DNA from: Vespa crabro
Taxonomy: Eukaryota > Arthropoda > Insecta > Hymenoptera > Vespidae
Length of the DNA: 64,000 nucleotides
Assembly (NCBI RefSeq): GCF_910589235.1
Contig: NC_060976.1
Span: 747,501-811,500, forward strand
Direction of reading: 5' to 3'
The notes below the pieces were generated by a model that was given only the letters and a program-made list of their open reading frames with translations, was not told where the DNA came from and did not search any database. Each line of letters starts with the position of its first letter. Position 1 is the first letter of the stretch. Below are positions 12,566 to 40,348 of the stretch, piece after piece. Made by a program: the position numbers and the translations under genes.

Positions 12566-14157
12566 TATATGGACACTTTCCTTATTTTTATAACTGCTTG
12601 AAAAAAGTTATGAAATCTTTGATAAATTTGATTTATTTTCGTGTATATTATTTTTCACAATATTAAAAAACATGTTTTAATAATAATTCAGTAAATATCT
12701 AACCAATATTAGTAAAAAAATAATGATATTTTTTTTCATTTACATATCCACTGTATGCTCTTATGATCGCGTTTATGAGTCCTGGCATCTTGGTTATTAA
12801 ATTTTCTAATATCTCACTTTCATTATTGATCCGTTCTGCTTGTAAAATTTCTCAAAAATGTTTCTCGGACATTAGACATTATTTTCTAACCTGTATGTCC
12901 AAGTGATCTCACAGTTTTTCAATGGAATTCAAATCGTGTTATTGGGTGGTGACCCCATTCGATTATTTTTAAATTAGAATAATTTTTAATTGTTTTAAAT
13001 AGTTCATATTATATATAATATTGTTTAAAGGTTTATGCTTTGTGTCGTTATTTTGCATAAATGTAAAATTATTACCCATTAAGCCTTGTCCAAATAAAAT
13101 TATCTACTCTATTAAAATCTTTAACTAAGTTTCTTTCTTTAAAATACCGTTGATTTTGATCAAATCTCCCTCTATATTATTGCCAAAACATCCGCATACA
13201 ATAACGGAATGACCCTTTTCGTTTAATGATGAATATCACACAATCGTAATTCTTTTTTTTTAATTAATTTGCCGACGAACGAAAACACGTCGCTTGGGTC
13301 CCAAACAGTTCAAATTTGGATTCATCGGTCCAGAATACCTTTTACCACCCTTCCAATGTCCAATTTTTATGGAAAATGTCCCACTGAAGTCTTGTTTTCT
13401 CAACAATGATTTCTTTACTGTAACACGACCCACAAAAACGAAATCGTCGTATCCCTGAACATATTAATTTCCGCAGTTATCTCAAGGACTATATATCTTC
13501 TATTTCTCTTACTGATTTTTATAATGTGTCGATCTTTTATCCTGGGTCCTTTATCTAGGCCTTCCAGACTTTTTTTTTGGTGAACAAACTCTTGTAACAT
13601 CTTACTTTTGAACACTATAGCTTATGCAAAGCTTTGAAACTCTTATTTTTTTCGCAATTTCTCTTATGGAATATCTTTCTTTGGATAATACTATGATATG
13701 CGACCACATTTCTATATTTAATTCACTTTTTTTTCGCACTCGACATACTCTTTCAAGTATTCAAATCGAACTGAAATCGATAGAAATATAAAGCAGACGC
13801 TACGACTTTATCTCTCTATTTTCTGCACGTTAAATTATTGGAACTATGTCTTAAAATGATAGCAGACCATATTACGAAACATAATTCGAGGAAAAGGGAA
13901 CATAAAAATCGAAGAAAATGTAATAACAAAATCTTGTAAACAGTCCGTATATAACAGAATATGAATATAATGTAATATTAAACTACTGGAAAAACTTTTA
14001 TTCATTTAAACCAAAAGAATGATTAATTTTGCAATTTAATACTCTTATAACATATTAAATATATGTTTATAATGAGGTTTATCGAAAAATATCGATAAAC
14101 AATAATAATATGCATTATATTTCACGAATTTCTTAAAATTAGTAAAGTGTCCACGTA
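12566..14157 (-). mobile_element. Degenerate Tc1-like transposon with terminal inverted repeats
   Basis: The left end TGGACACTTTCCTTATTTTT (12570 on) and the right end read inward, TGGACACTTTACTAATTTT (from 14153), form inverted repeats. Both are bordered by TA, the Tc1/mariner target duplication, giving an element of about 1.59 kb, a normal size for the family. Inside, on the minus strand, are transposase traces. A helix-turn-helix N-terminus lies at 13430-13615 (KGPRIKDRHIIKISKRNRR). The catalytic-core trace TDESKFELFGT is near 13310-13350. A degraded PPNNT..LN.IEKL trace of the PNSPDLNPIE motif is near 12905-12960. Multiple frame breaks make it inactive. Confidence 0.8.
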
Positions 14158-14606
14158 TTTTTAAATGGTATACCTATATATTATACGCATACTTATATAT
14201 GTACCGATAGATAAAAAAACAATACTATATACGTGTGTTTAAATTTTGAAACGTATCAAAAAATTTATCAATTGCTATCATTGCTCAGAAATTGACTTTC
14301 TCGTTCTTTCATAAATTACACATATTCTTTTTCTTTTATGGAAGAAATATATTAACACGACAATTTAATATGACATAGACGCATAAGAGGAATATGTCCT
14401 TGTCATGTTATAGAATTTGGAATCTAAATTGGAATTGGATTCTTTTTTTCAAACAGAATTATTTTGATTATACGATTTAAGGAAATTCGAAGAAGGATTT
14501 GGTTAAATGGATATATAATAAATAAAAAAAGAAAAAAGAAAAAAAAATAAAATAAAAAAATAATTGAAAATATTATGTTCAAAATACAAACCTTCGTTAT
14601 GGCTAC
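14158..14606. other. Probable 3' untranslated/flanking region of adducin
   Basis: AT-rich sequence without an open frame lies directly downstream (minus strand) of the adducin stop codon at 14607-14609 and upstream of the Tc1 element. It ends in an A-rich tract at 14520-14560. The long isoform's untranslated region may extend into it; the polyadenylation site could not be fixed. Confidence 0.4.
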
Positions 14607-29636
<15,030 letters not shown>

Positions 29637-29655
29637 CTGGTGAAAGTAAAAATTA

Positions 29656-29693
<38 letters not shown>

Positions 29694-30806
29694 TGATAAT
29701 AATAATAATAACAGTAACAATAAAAAAAGTGACGAAAAGAACGATGAAGAATTAGAAATTTAGAAAATTGAAATTAGAAATCAAATTTGAAGTTTATAAT
29801 TTCGTTCAGAAACGAAATTGATGATACCTCATTTTTACATAAAAAAAAAATATATATATATATATACAAAATAATATACATACAAAATAAACAAACGATA
29901 TAATACGAAGCACTGTTGATTATATGTATCAACGAGGATTATTGCGTTACGACTACCGGAATTAGATCACGTTCTACTATTCATCGAACTATAAATAATT
30001 TGTAATTCGAAGAGATCATGCTAATGGCTAAACGTTTTTAATCCTTACTCGATTCTTGTGTTGCTCAAGGAAAAAAAAAAGGAAAGAAAAAAAGGAAAAA
30101 AAAAAAAAGCATAATCGGGAAGTAAAGAAAGACAAACGATGCGAACGTTCGTTCGCTTTCAAATCGAATAATTTGTTTTTCTTTTTTCTCTCTTTTTATC
30201 TTTGAAATTTCGGGCGAATTTCGTAGATATATAACTCTACACATCATAGATTAACATAACTAACACGTAATTCATAACGCGAAACATGGATAAATCTTTT
30301 ACTTCTCATGTCTGTTGCAAGAACGTAGCAATGCGACGAATAGTTATGTATGTATATATATATATGTGTGTGTATATATATGTCGTGCCTAATTACAGAG
30401 ATGCGTCATTTCCGGTTTAACGCGCATAACGAGTGGGCACGATAAAAGATCTCTTATTCGACTTAGATTTTCCCCCCTTTATTTGAAATCATTTTAATGG
30501 TGATTGTTTCGTATGTTTTTCTTTTTTATTTTCTTTCCGTTTTCTTTTTTTTTTTTTCTTCGTATCAGATCACGTAATGTTAACATAATAATGACGTTAC
30601 ACGTTAAATGGCTTTGACCTATCGTAATGACGATGAACGCAAATATAAACTGTCATGAACTGTTGTATAATTATAAATATCACACATAGTTTTACATATA
30701 TTATATATATATATGTGTGTGCGTATGTGTGTGGGTGGGTGGGTATATATATATATATAAAAAAAAAAGAAAAAACACGTATGTACACAGCATAGTACAT
30801 ACATTG

Positions 30807-30850
<44 letters not shown>

Positions 30851-31159
30851 GAGAGAGAGAGAGGGACAGAGAGAGAGCGTCGTCCTTTCCGCTTCTTTCT
30901 TTTTTTCTTTTTTATTTCTTTTCTCTTTTTTCGTAACATTTGATAATTAACATCGTCCGTGACCTAAGTACATCCATAGAATCATTTAATTAAACAGACA
31001 GAAACCATCGTCGTTCAAGCGTACGTATTGTACGATACGTATGTGCGAACGTGACACGCCCAGAGTTCCAATGACGATCGTTGTAGGACGCTCCGTTAGA
31101 CTCGAAACACATCTTAAATATATGTATTTTCGTCGGTAGAAAATATATATATACACTTC

Positions 31160-31190
<31 letters not shown>

Positions 31191-31414
31191 GCTTTCTTCA
31201 TACCTATATATCTATATATATATATAATATGTTATATAGTCGAGAATTTATTTTTGATTCTAACCATTGTCGTCCTTGAAAATCCCATTTAAATGGTGAT
31301 GAAAAAAAAGAAAGAGAGAGAGAGAGAAAGAGAGAGAGAGAAGAGTTAAGCAGTGAAATAACTATCTCAGTAATATGGAAAATAAGTGGTCTAAATTAAA
31401 ACACCTACACCTTG

Positions 31415-31445
<31 letters not shown>

Positions 31446-31943
31446 ACTCTCATCGCCTCTAAGAACATTTTTTTTTACGAATCTATTTACTAATGCAACT
31501 CCTGCATCCAATATTATGTATGGTCATTCCATCTGACAGACGAAAAACATAACAGGACGCAATCGAGATCGTCTATTGTTTTTCTTTTCGTGGGCGAAAT
31601 ACGAATGTAGAAATGTACGTACGTAAGTACGTGCGCTACAAATCTCTATACGAATTTGATCAATTATAATGTACTAAAATTAAAATTATCTTACTGTCAT
31701 AATCTCACATTATGATATTTTCATGCATGCATGCGTACGTTCGTGCACACACGCGCGCGCATGTATATGTGTGTATGTACTAATACAGTCGATGACGACA
31801 CGTCTCGTGTTCCTGTATATTGGATATGCGGCTTTACACGCATGACGTGGCCTCTCAATGATTGCAACGAGCCAATAACTGATTCTGCTACACACACACA
31901 CAAACACAAACACAAACAAACACACACCACACATATGCACGTA

Positions 31944-31980
<37 letters not shown>

Positions 31981-32114
31981 TGTGTGTAACGCTAAATCGA
32001 CATTTATAAAGGCACGATCTTTCACATGTGACATTAGTTTCTTAGCTTTCTCCGATATATTTGATTTCGCAAAAAGAAAAAAAAAGGAGAGTCAGACAGA
32101 GACTGAGTGAGTGT

Positions 32115-32169
<55 letters not shown>

Positions 32170-32549
32170 GATATCGGACAATGACCGAGATTATACTCCA
32201 ACTTTCAAAACAATATTTAACGTCACTATATTTCTTACCGTCGATATTATAATCGCTAAGAGATTTTCAAACAAGCTGTACAACGACACAACGACGACGT
32301 ACGACGACGATGACGACGACGACGACGAATAGAATCGAATCACTGCCCGGTAGATATAATGCAATTCGATCTTATCGTCGTCTATCGGCATTAACACTCC
32401 ACGATATTTCTCGAAAGATAGCTGAGAATTTATATTTTAATTACGATAACACGTAAGAAATTTGGAACACTGCTTGTTAAAAATTTAATATAAAAATAAT
32501 ATATAAATAAAAATGTAAAGGTATAAATTTGATCGTTCGTTACAATTAA

Positions 32550-32595
<46 letters not shown>

Positions 32596-32978
32596 TTTTA
32601 TTTTTATTATGTATATATATATATATAATATATATATTTAATTTAAAATATGATAGAAATATAAATGAGAGATTTATAAGCTTGGTTAAAGATGCGTTAT
32701 CTTATTTTCTCTATAGCGTCCTACATACTATTTCTCTGGAGGGGAAGGTGAGGAGAGGTGGGGAGAGAAAGAGGAAGGTAGGTAGGAGAGTGGGAGGGAG
32801 GGAGAACGCTGAAAGTAAACTAAAGTGTGCTTGATCGTACGTAAAAGAAAAAATAAATGAAAAAACAAACGAAGAAAAGGAGAGAGAAAATAAAAAGAAA
32901 GAGAAAATAAAAGAAAATGAAAGAGACCAAGATAAAAAAAATAATTATAATAATAAGAATAATAACAAAAAAACCAAT

Positions 32979-33003
32979 ACTACTACTACTACTACTACTA
33001 CCA

Positions 33004-33080
<77 letters not shown>

Positions 33081-33088
33081 TTAATAAA

Positions 33089-33140
<52 letters not shown>
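32979..33140. repeat. CTA array abutting AAT array
   Basis: About 100 bases of (CTA)n are followed directly by about 55 bases of (AAT)n. Two different trinucleotide arrays back to back suggest growth of a single unstable locus. Confidence 0.95.
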
Positions 33141-33141
<1 letters not shown>

Positions 33142-33866
33142 AGACACGATCGAACCACCCGGTTCAGATCATTGAAACTAAATAATTTATTTACGAGTGA
33201 AAATAAAATTTTCGAATAGCGTGAAATATAAATTCATATTAAAAGCGAGTAGTTTTCATTTACGGATGCTGGAAAGATTGAACGCGATCAAGGAAGAGAA
33301 GAGAAGAAAAGAGAAGAGAAGAGAAGAGAAGAGAGGAGAAGAGAAGAGAAGAGAAAAGGAGGGGGAAGAACTACTTAAATGAGTGTGCGTACGGTGGGTG
33401 GGTGGTGGTGGTGGTGGTGGTGCTAGTGCTGGTGGTGGTGGCCGATGGCGATGATGTAGGAAGAGGGGAAAAGAGAGAGAGACAGAGAGAGAGAGAGGGG
33501 TTGATGAGACGCGTCTAAACCCGATATGCCCTTCGTGTAATGGTAGGAAAACGGATAAAGCGTGGAAAAAGAGGAGAAGAAGAAGAAAGAAAAAAGAAAG
33601 AAGACTCCCCAAAAAGGGAGTAAAATGAATGAAAGAAAGAAAAGAGCAGAAAAAGAAAAAGAAAAGAAAAAAAAAAAAGAAAAACAACGAATACACAGTA
33701 TCGCTTTCAACCGTTAAAAGGAATAAGAGACAAGCGTACCCGTTGTTTAAAAGACGTACGATCTGTTTTCTCTACTTGTTCTTACTCTTTTTCGGGGTAC
33801 GATACCTCGAATAGATTTAACCATTGGTCGATCGACCGAACGAGGATAGAAGAAATACGATATCGA

Positions 33867-33870
<4 letters not shown>

Positions 33871-33946
<76 letters not shown>
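33871..33946. repeat. GA dinucleotide array
   Basis: A pure (GA)n array of about 75 bases. GA arrays near insect promoters can bind GAGA-type factors, but nothing beyond position suggests that here. It yields poly-Ser-Leu frames on the minus strand. Confidence 0.95.
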
Positions 33947-33949
<3 letters not shown>

Positions 33950-34196
33950 TAAAGAACAAATTGTGGTATTAAACGCGAACGAATAAGAGGAGGAAAAGGA
34001 GGAGGAAGGTAGGGAGAGAGGGATGGAAGTGGGTACGAACACCACTGATGATGTTGATCGGTACTGAACCGGATTTGACATGACACACCCCTCGCTCGTC
34101 ACACTACGTAATTTCTCGTAAAACACTAGTCGAAGAAGGAAACACCGTAAGCCGTTAAAACTCTTCGATTGTGTATGTCAGCGGGTCGTAACGTCG

Positions 34197-34253
34197 AGTA
34201 GTAGTAATAATAATAGTAGTAGTAGTAGCAGTAGTAGCAGTAGTAGTAGTAGC

Positions 34254-34290
<37 letters not shown>

Positions 34291-34345
34291 ATAGTAGAGT
34301 AGTAATGTAGTAGTAATAATAGTAGTAGTAGCAGCAGCAGTAATA
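34197..34345. repeat. TAG trinucleotide array
   Basis: An imperfect (TAG)n array of about 150 bases with CAG and TAA variants. It is non-coding: one frame is a run of stops and another a run of Leu codons on the reverse strand. Confidence 0.95.
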
Positions 34346-34586
34346 GCAGAAGTAATATAAAAAGAAACGCAAGAAGAATAGAAATGCGTATATATACGTT
34401 TAGCTTACCTATTAAATAAAAAATATTGTTCCAGGTCGTAGGAGTATTATAATATCCAAATTCTGCCGGTAGCCGGAGAGTTCGTCAATAACGTTTAGCT
34501 CTTTAAACGTGCCTTTTTAGCTGGAAAACCGCCTTAGGAAAGAGAGAGAGAGAGAGAAAGATAAAGAGAGAGAGAAAGATATAGAG

Positions 34587-34644
<58 letters not shown>

Positions 34645-35399
34645 AGAACCGAAGGAACGAGAAAAACGAGAATGAACGAAAACGTTCGGGGTCCCTTCCG
34701 TTCGGCGGATAGCTTCCCCGTCGGCGATACTCTTCGTAAGCGATCAACTAACAGTAGCCAAGCCCTTCTTTACTTTCCTTTTCCCTCTTCCTCGCTTTCC
34801 TCCGCCCGTCCGATTGTCCGCCGTTCGACCGGCCGTTCTTCCGTTCTTCCGCCGTCGTCGTCGTCGTAGTCGTCGTAGTAGTCGTAGTAGTAGTCGTCGT
34901 AATCGTAGTTGTTGTCGTTGTCGTTGTCGTAGCAGTCAACGTAGTCGTCTTAGTTGTCGTTCCTTCTTCTTCTTCTTATTATTATTATTCTTATTCTTCT
35001 TTATCTTCTTTACTGCTTTCTTCCGCTTTCTTTCCTTTTCTTTCCACCGTAAACGAATCCCCCCTTGATATTTGACTTAAACGGTAACGTAACGGCACCC
35101 GGCAACGCGTAATTCTACGTGGAGGAATCGCGATCCCCAGATACACCCTTTTTTTCTTCCTTTCTTTCTTCCTTTCTTTCTTTTTTTTTCTTTTTTCTCT
35201 CTCTCTCTCTCTTTCTCTCTCTTTTTTTCTCTCTCTCTCTCTCTCCTCTCTCCTCTCTCTCTCTCTCTCTGTCTCTTTTACACGCAGATCCTCAATAGAT
35301 CCACGAAAAATCGCATAACTGGAGCCCCCGTTTCCACTGCACGATAGCGTTGGATAATAGCACAAGAATCGATCGCGCTCTCTCTCTTCTCCTCGCACT

Positions 35400-35505
35400 C
35401 ATTCCCCTTGATCATGGGTTAAAAGCAACCAACACACAACACGCGTCTTTATGACTTTCGTTTCCTCCTCTCGCCGCCGATGTGCGCGCGCTTGTTCTCT
35501 TTCTC

Positions 35506-35538
<33 letters not shown>

Positions 35539-35820
35539 TTCTATCTATCTATCTATCTAGCTTTGTGTGGCGCTGCTTTGCGGCGTTTCTGTCCAAAAAT
35601 AGGTTCAGTAATATCGCGTTCATCTCATTGGACAATTGCTATTTGATCCACCATACAAACCTAACCTATGACGATATCTGATTCGTCAATCGATAAAGAA
35701 TCGCGCGTTGAGTGGTTCCTTCGCTCATCCAATCGCAGAGAATCTTTTCGTATCCACGCACAAAATTCATGACCATTGGACGATAACTTCGTTCGTAATT
35801 TTAACCTGGAGATTACTTTT
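35400..35820. promoter_or_regulatory. Promoter-like island with several CCAAT boxes
   Basis: A GC-richer stretch follows a CT tract (35195-35275) and a CT/CTAT tract (35500-35560). It holds CATTGGACAATTG, CATCCAATCGC and CCATTGGACG within 150 bases, that is, CCAAT motifs on both strands, plus GGCGCTGC and CGCGCG patches. The position suits the distal promoter of adducin (minus strand) or of an unannotated plus-strand transcript. The call rests on composition and motifs only. Confidence 0.35.
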
Positions 35821-36191
35821 GTGATATTAATTACGTAAGTACGTAAATTTTGGTAAGTTACAAATGATCATATTGAAATGTCTCTAGATTACTTATATAG
35901 TTTCAAATGCAATGTTTACGTTATTTTTCGTTTCTATGAAACAACGAATTTTTTTTACCCGTACATATCAGTGATGACAATTGAAAAAAAAATAGTGGAA
36001 CAAAAATAAAGGTGTATATATATATATATATATTATACATATTATATTTACATATATATATATATATTGTATATATATAATATATATACAAAATCAAAAT
36101 TTAATTATTGTAGAAAAATATAATTTTCATAAAAAATTGTTTTAGTAATCATTATTATAAATGCATCGATTATTTTTTATTCCCGACGTAC

Positions 36192-36254
<63 letters not shown>

Positions 36255-37130
36255 TTTTTACAGTTTATGTTACGTCGGTATTTATTTAATGTTATACGAC
36301 TTTTAATTTTATTTAACTTTGTTTATTAAAAAAGTTGAACTTTTTAAAATCTTTTTTTCGTGCCATTTTTTGTATTTAAAATTTAAATTATTTCATTCCA
36401 CAAATATATGAAATCTTTTAAAATAAACGAAAATATTAACTTTTCATGTAATTATTCAGAATAATTATTCATTATAAACAACAATATTTTCTCATGAATA
36501 ATATTTTGCACATCTTTTTCTTTTATACAAGTTATCTGTCCGCAATACAAACACTATAAAAAACAAGATTAATTATTAATACATTAAATATGATATAATA
36601 TAATGAATAATTAACACATTGTTAATTAATGAAAAAATTGTAATTAAATATGATACAGTGTCATTTCAATCAATGTATGTCATATAATATTTATTTATTT
36701 ATTTTTTTTTATTCTTTTTTTTTTTTTAAATCGATATTTTTAGGAAGTACATATATTTTCCGACGTTGCCAAACGTAGATTAGTGCAACGGAAAACGTGT
36801 ATACGTTCCCAATTACGAATACTAGACATTTATATTCAAGAATACCGTGTCAGAAACTTATGCGTCTTTAACGCGTAAGCTGCGTCAAGGCAACGTTATC
36901 ACGGCATATTTAACTTTATTTTATTTTCTACAGTGTATATATATATATATACACACACATAGATAATAGAAGTGAATTATTCATAATATTTGTGAAAATA
37001 TTATTTATAAATTAATTTTAATATCAAATTTATTATTAATTGCCACGAAATAAATAAATTTTTGTTGATTATATCATCAAATTTTTAATCGAGTATAAAT
37101 ATATTCGTCACTGACATTTTATGGATGATT
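35821..37130. other. AT-rich intergenic DNA with AT arrays
   Basis: An AT array spans about 36193-36251, with smaller ones near 36015-36085 and 36936-36951. Otherwise this is AT-rich unique sequence without coding signals. Confidence 0.7.
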
Positions 37131-37134
37131 TCAT

Positions 37135-37360
37135 TTATTCGCGCCGAACTATGACGTCAGAAGACAACCTTCCAATCTGATTGGCTATTCGTAAGTACTC
37201 GTAACAGTAAAATTCCAACATCTTGAATTTTTCGACCGTTGATGTTACTCTACTTCGGTTACTTTTACGGCAGCCGAATCGAGCAACGCGATTGGTCGAA
37301 ACCTTACTGTTATTATTACGGAAAGTTTGCGTGTGTATATGTATGCGTGCCTGCATGACT
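37135..37360. promoter_or_regulatory. Promoter-like island with CRE and CCAAT motifs
   Basis: The sequence contains TGACGTCA-like ATGACGTCAG, GATTGGCTATT and GCGATTGGTCG within about 150 bases, at higher GC than its surroundings. Such clusters mark constitutive promoters. The nearest plus-strand gene is the membrane protein at 40158, whose first coding exon has an acceptor at 40105 and so needs an upstream exon, which could start here. This is inference. Confidence 0.3.
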
Positions 37361-37435
37361 AACCTAACATTATTTTCAATTGTTTCAAAGAAAAATCTTT
37401 TAAATGTAACGTTAATATCTTATCGTTAGAATATA

Positions 37436-37444
37436 CGTGTATAC

Positions 37445-37478
<34 letters not shown>

Positions 37479-37484
37479 GTATAC

Positions 37485-37530
<46 letters not shown>
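37436..37530. repeat. AT array with mirrored arms
   Basis: AT repeats with two copies of ATACATATATATACATATAT, covering about 37440-37530. The region is self-complementary and non-coding. Confidence 0.9.
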
Positions 37531-37538
<8 letters not shown>

Positions 37539-37958
37539 ATTAAAAAAACGATCACATTATTTAGTTTCTTTATCGCTTTGACTTTTATTGTTCTGAAAAT
37601 ACAAATATTTTATTACGATAAAGGAATTGATAATAGGTCATGAAACGAATGAAAACGAGTGAAGTAATACTAATAAAATTCATTTAATCAATTTTTTTTT
37701 GCTTTCGTAATAATTACGTTCCCCTCCCAAAAAAAAAAGAAAAAAGAAAAAGAAAGAAAAATTAAGTAATGTTAACGTAATCGATTACCATATAACTCAC
37801 GTAAATGGAGTGATAAAAAAGGAAAAAGAAAAATAGGAAAAAAGAAAATGTAAATTTTATATCCAAACAGGTAATCCATCTTCAGACGATAAGACAGAAA
37901 CCCGATGGATTTGAAACCGGTTTATTTCGTCGCTTATGGGAGAAAAAGAATAAGAAAA

Positions 37959-37997
<39 letters not shown>

Positions 37998-38104
37998 AAC
38001 TATTACATTTATAAATAGAAATTATATAATTGAAAACTAAATGTCTTATCAAGGTCCAACATTTCGTTTAATAATAATAAATTCATATATTGTTTACGAC
38101 CTGT

Positions 38105-38116
38105 TTGGATGAAATA

Positions 38117-38153
<37 letters not shown>

Positions 38154-38350
38154 GCGACGAGAATGACGATGCCATGACAAAAACGTTGCCGTGAGCCTGG
38201 CACGGTAATGGCGAGGGGTGTCGGTGGGGAGTCTCTTTTAATCATGCAGAGCCAGGGCCAATGATTCATACCCAGTCGCATTACATTTGCTTTAACGTTT
38301 ACGTTGGTCACGCCGTGGTCGTCGCGAAACCTCGTGATTACGGATAATAT
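38105..38350. promoter_or_regulatory. GC-richer unique island of unknown role
   Basis: After an AAT array (38118-38151) comes about 190 bases of complex sequence, with CCTGGCACGG, GCCAGGGCCAATG and CACGCCGTGG, in an AT-rich interval. It has no convincing coding frame; the minus-strand frame is short and bounded by repeats. It may be an untranslated exon or an enhancer. Confidence 0.25.
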
Positions 38351-38354
38351 CCAT

Positions 38355-38506
38355 TCTATTTATTTATTTATTTATTTATTTATTTATTCATTCCTTTTAT
38401 TTAATTTTTTTTTCCTTTTTTTCTTATATCGTACATTTAGAAAGAACATCCTTATAACAGCCAACAACTGCTATAACTACAACTACAACTGTAACAAGAC
38501 AACTAT

Positions 38507-38539
<33 letters not shown>

Positions 38540-39308
38540 AATAACAACAATTACAACAATTGACAACGTCATACGTGTTTAACCCAATCGAATAATGTAC
38601 TGCGTGCGATCGTTACGTACTGCACAACATATACGGCAATGTATCTTCTCACGAGCGAACATCTGATCGTGCGTCGCGTATTCGGTTACATATGCATGCA
38701 TGTATGTATGTATGTATGTATGATGTATGTATGTGATATAAGTATGTATGTATGTATATACCTATCTATCTCTACGTAAGTACGTATATATGTATGTAAT
38801 GTATGACGTATAATGAGATCGTTCAAAGATTTATTCTTTTCTTTTTTTTTTCTTTTCTTTCTTTCTTTCTTTCTTTTTTCTCTTCTTTTTTTTTCATTTT
38901 CTGCACGTTTATCATGTTGACGTCGAGCTTTAGTAACGATAAGAGGAAAGAGTAACGGTAGCGAGACGACGCGTCGTTAACGATGACGACGTCGCCGTCG
39001 TCGTCGTCGTTGTCGTCGTCGTTGTCGTCGTCGTTGTCGTCGTCGTTGTCGACGATGACGACGACGTTGTCAGTTTCGACGTCAATATTGTAACTAATAT
39101 ATTGAAATGAGAATATAATATGTCGGTGATGGTTTTAGTATAGTATAAACTATAGAAAGTTAATAATAAGTGTTTAATATATCATTGTTAATTCGATAAA
39201 TACGTAGATAAACAAATTGTTTGTTTCACGGTATGACTCGCGATACTTCTTGTTAATTTGTTATTTAGATACTTTTGTTAAACGGTCGAAGAGTTTCGTA
39301 TTCGTTCA

Positions 39309-39359
<51 letters not shown>

Positions 39360-39360
39360 A
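38355..39360. repeat. TTTA, CAA, ATGT, TTTC, GTC and AT arrays
   Basis: Successive arrays: TTTA (about 38356-38388), CAA (38505-38540), ATGT (38690-38760), TTTC (38852-38880), GTC/GTT (38990-39066) and AT (39312-39357). The GTC array borders a GACGACGTC palindromic patch near 38975-38995. A transcription start for the downstream gene could lie among them. Confidence 0.85.
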
Positions 39361-40157
39361 CAGTCGGAAGAATTTTTAAAAACGATTTCTCGTACAATAC
39401 GAATGGTTCAATTTTATTTCATTCCGGGATTTTATATCATCTACGACGATATTATTCGACGATCGCCGTTTTGATTGAATCGTTCGATCGATGTAAGTAT
39501 ATATCGCCATTAACGATAGCGGAACGGAATGTTATGTCCTTGATTTGATTAGAATTTAGAAAGCCTTTTATTTTGTTTATACGTATTTAGATCTAAAAGG
39601 TATTATATATTACTCGTGAATTTCTTCTGTTATAATAATAAATAATAAAAGAATCGTAGTTTAATCGTAGATATTAATCGCAATTATTTTCTCATGTATA
39701 ATCTATTAAGTTAATTTATATACTAATCGTAAATAAACAATTTATTTTGTATCTATGGCACAGAACGCTTAATTTCAAGTATGCACAATTAATGATATAA
39801 TAAATATGTGGAAAAAAAAAAATAATAATAATATTTGCATGATGTTCTCGATAATCACTTTGGCTGGCTTAAAAATATCTGCACATATATTATCTTCTTT
39901 CATCAAAAGAGATGATATGTCAAAGTTTTTTTAAATTGATAAATATATATGTACACATACACGTACACACACAACATATCATACATAAACATATGTGTAA
40001 TATTATAATATGTATATGTATACGTATGTATGTGTATGTATATGTATATGTATATATAAATATATGTATATATCTTTGTTCCTTTCTCTGTGTCCTTACA
40101 TACAGTGAAATCAACGGTGCAAAACTGGTTACTATTTCGGCTCTCGAAAACATCAAA

Positions 40158-40317
40158 ATGCCATTATATTCGAGATCGAACAATTGTGCCTCGAAGCTAG
40201 TGATCGTTCTACAGTTCACAGCTTGGATCTCAGTTGGCGTAGTTCTTCTTCAAAAAGGCGTAACCTCCTTGCGAAGTCAGTCCACAATAGAAACAAAAGG
40301 CGATACACAGGTACATC

Positions 40318-40348
<31 letters not shown>

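Larger units (their letters stand above)
29637..35400. other. Presumed 5' region of adducin, microsatellite-rich
   Basis: About 5.8 kb of non-coding DNA upstream of the first coding exon. It must contain part of the 5' untranslated region, since an acceptor precedes the start codon. A possible donor (AATAG|GTAAGC, minus strand) lies near 34410. Repeats dominate: AAT (29658-29710), GA (30811-30880 and 31313-31340), AC/AT (31880-31975), GA (32138-32166), ATT (32552-32592), CTA then AAT (32979-33140), GAGAA (33295-33357), GA (33871-33946), TAG (34197-34345), GA (34530-34634) and TCG-type repeats (34852-34975). No protein gene is supported. Confidence 0.6.

Noticed and set aside
34748..34939. Poly-Thr frame and its Arg-rich complement
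   Set aside because: They arise from the GTC/GTA repeat block; no splice context or motifs.
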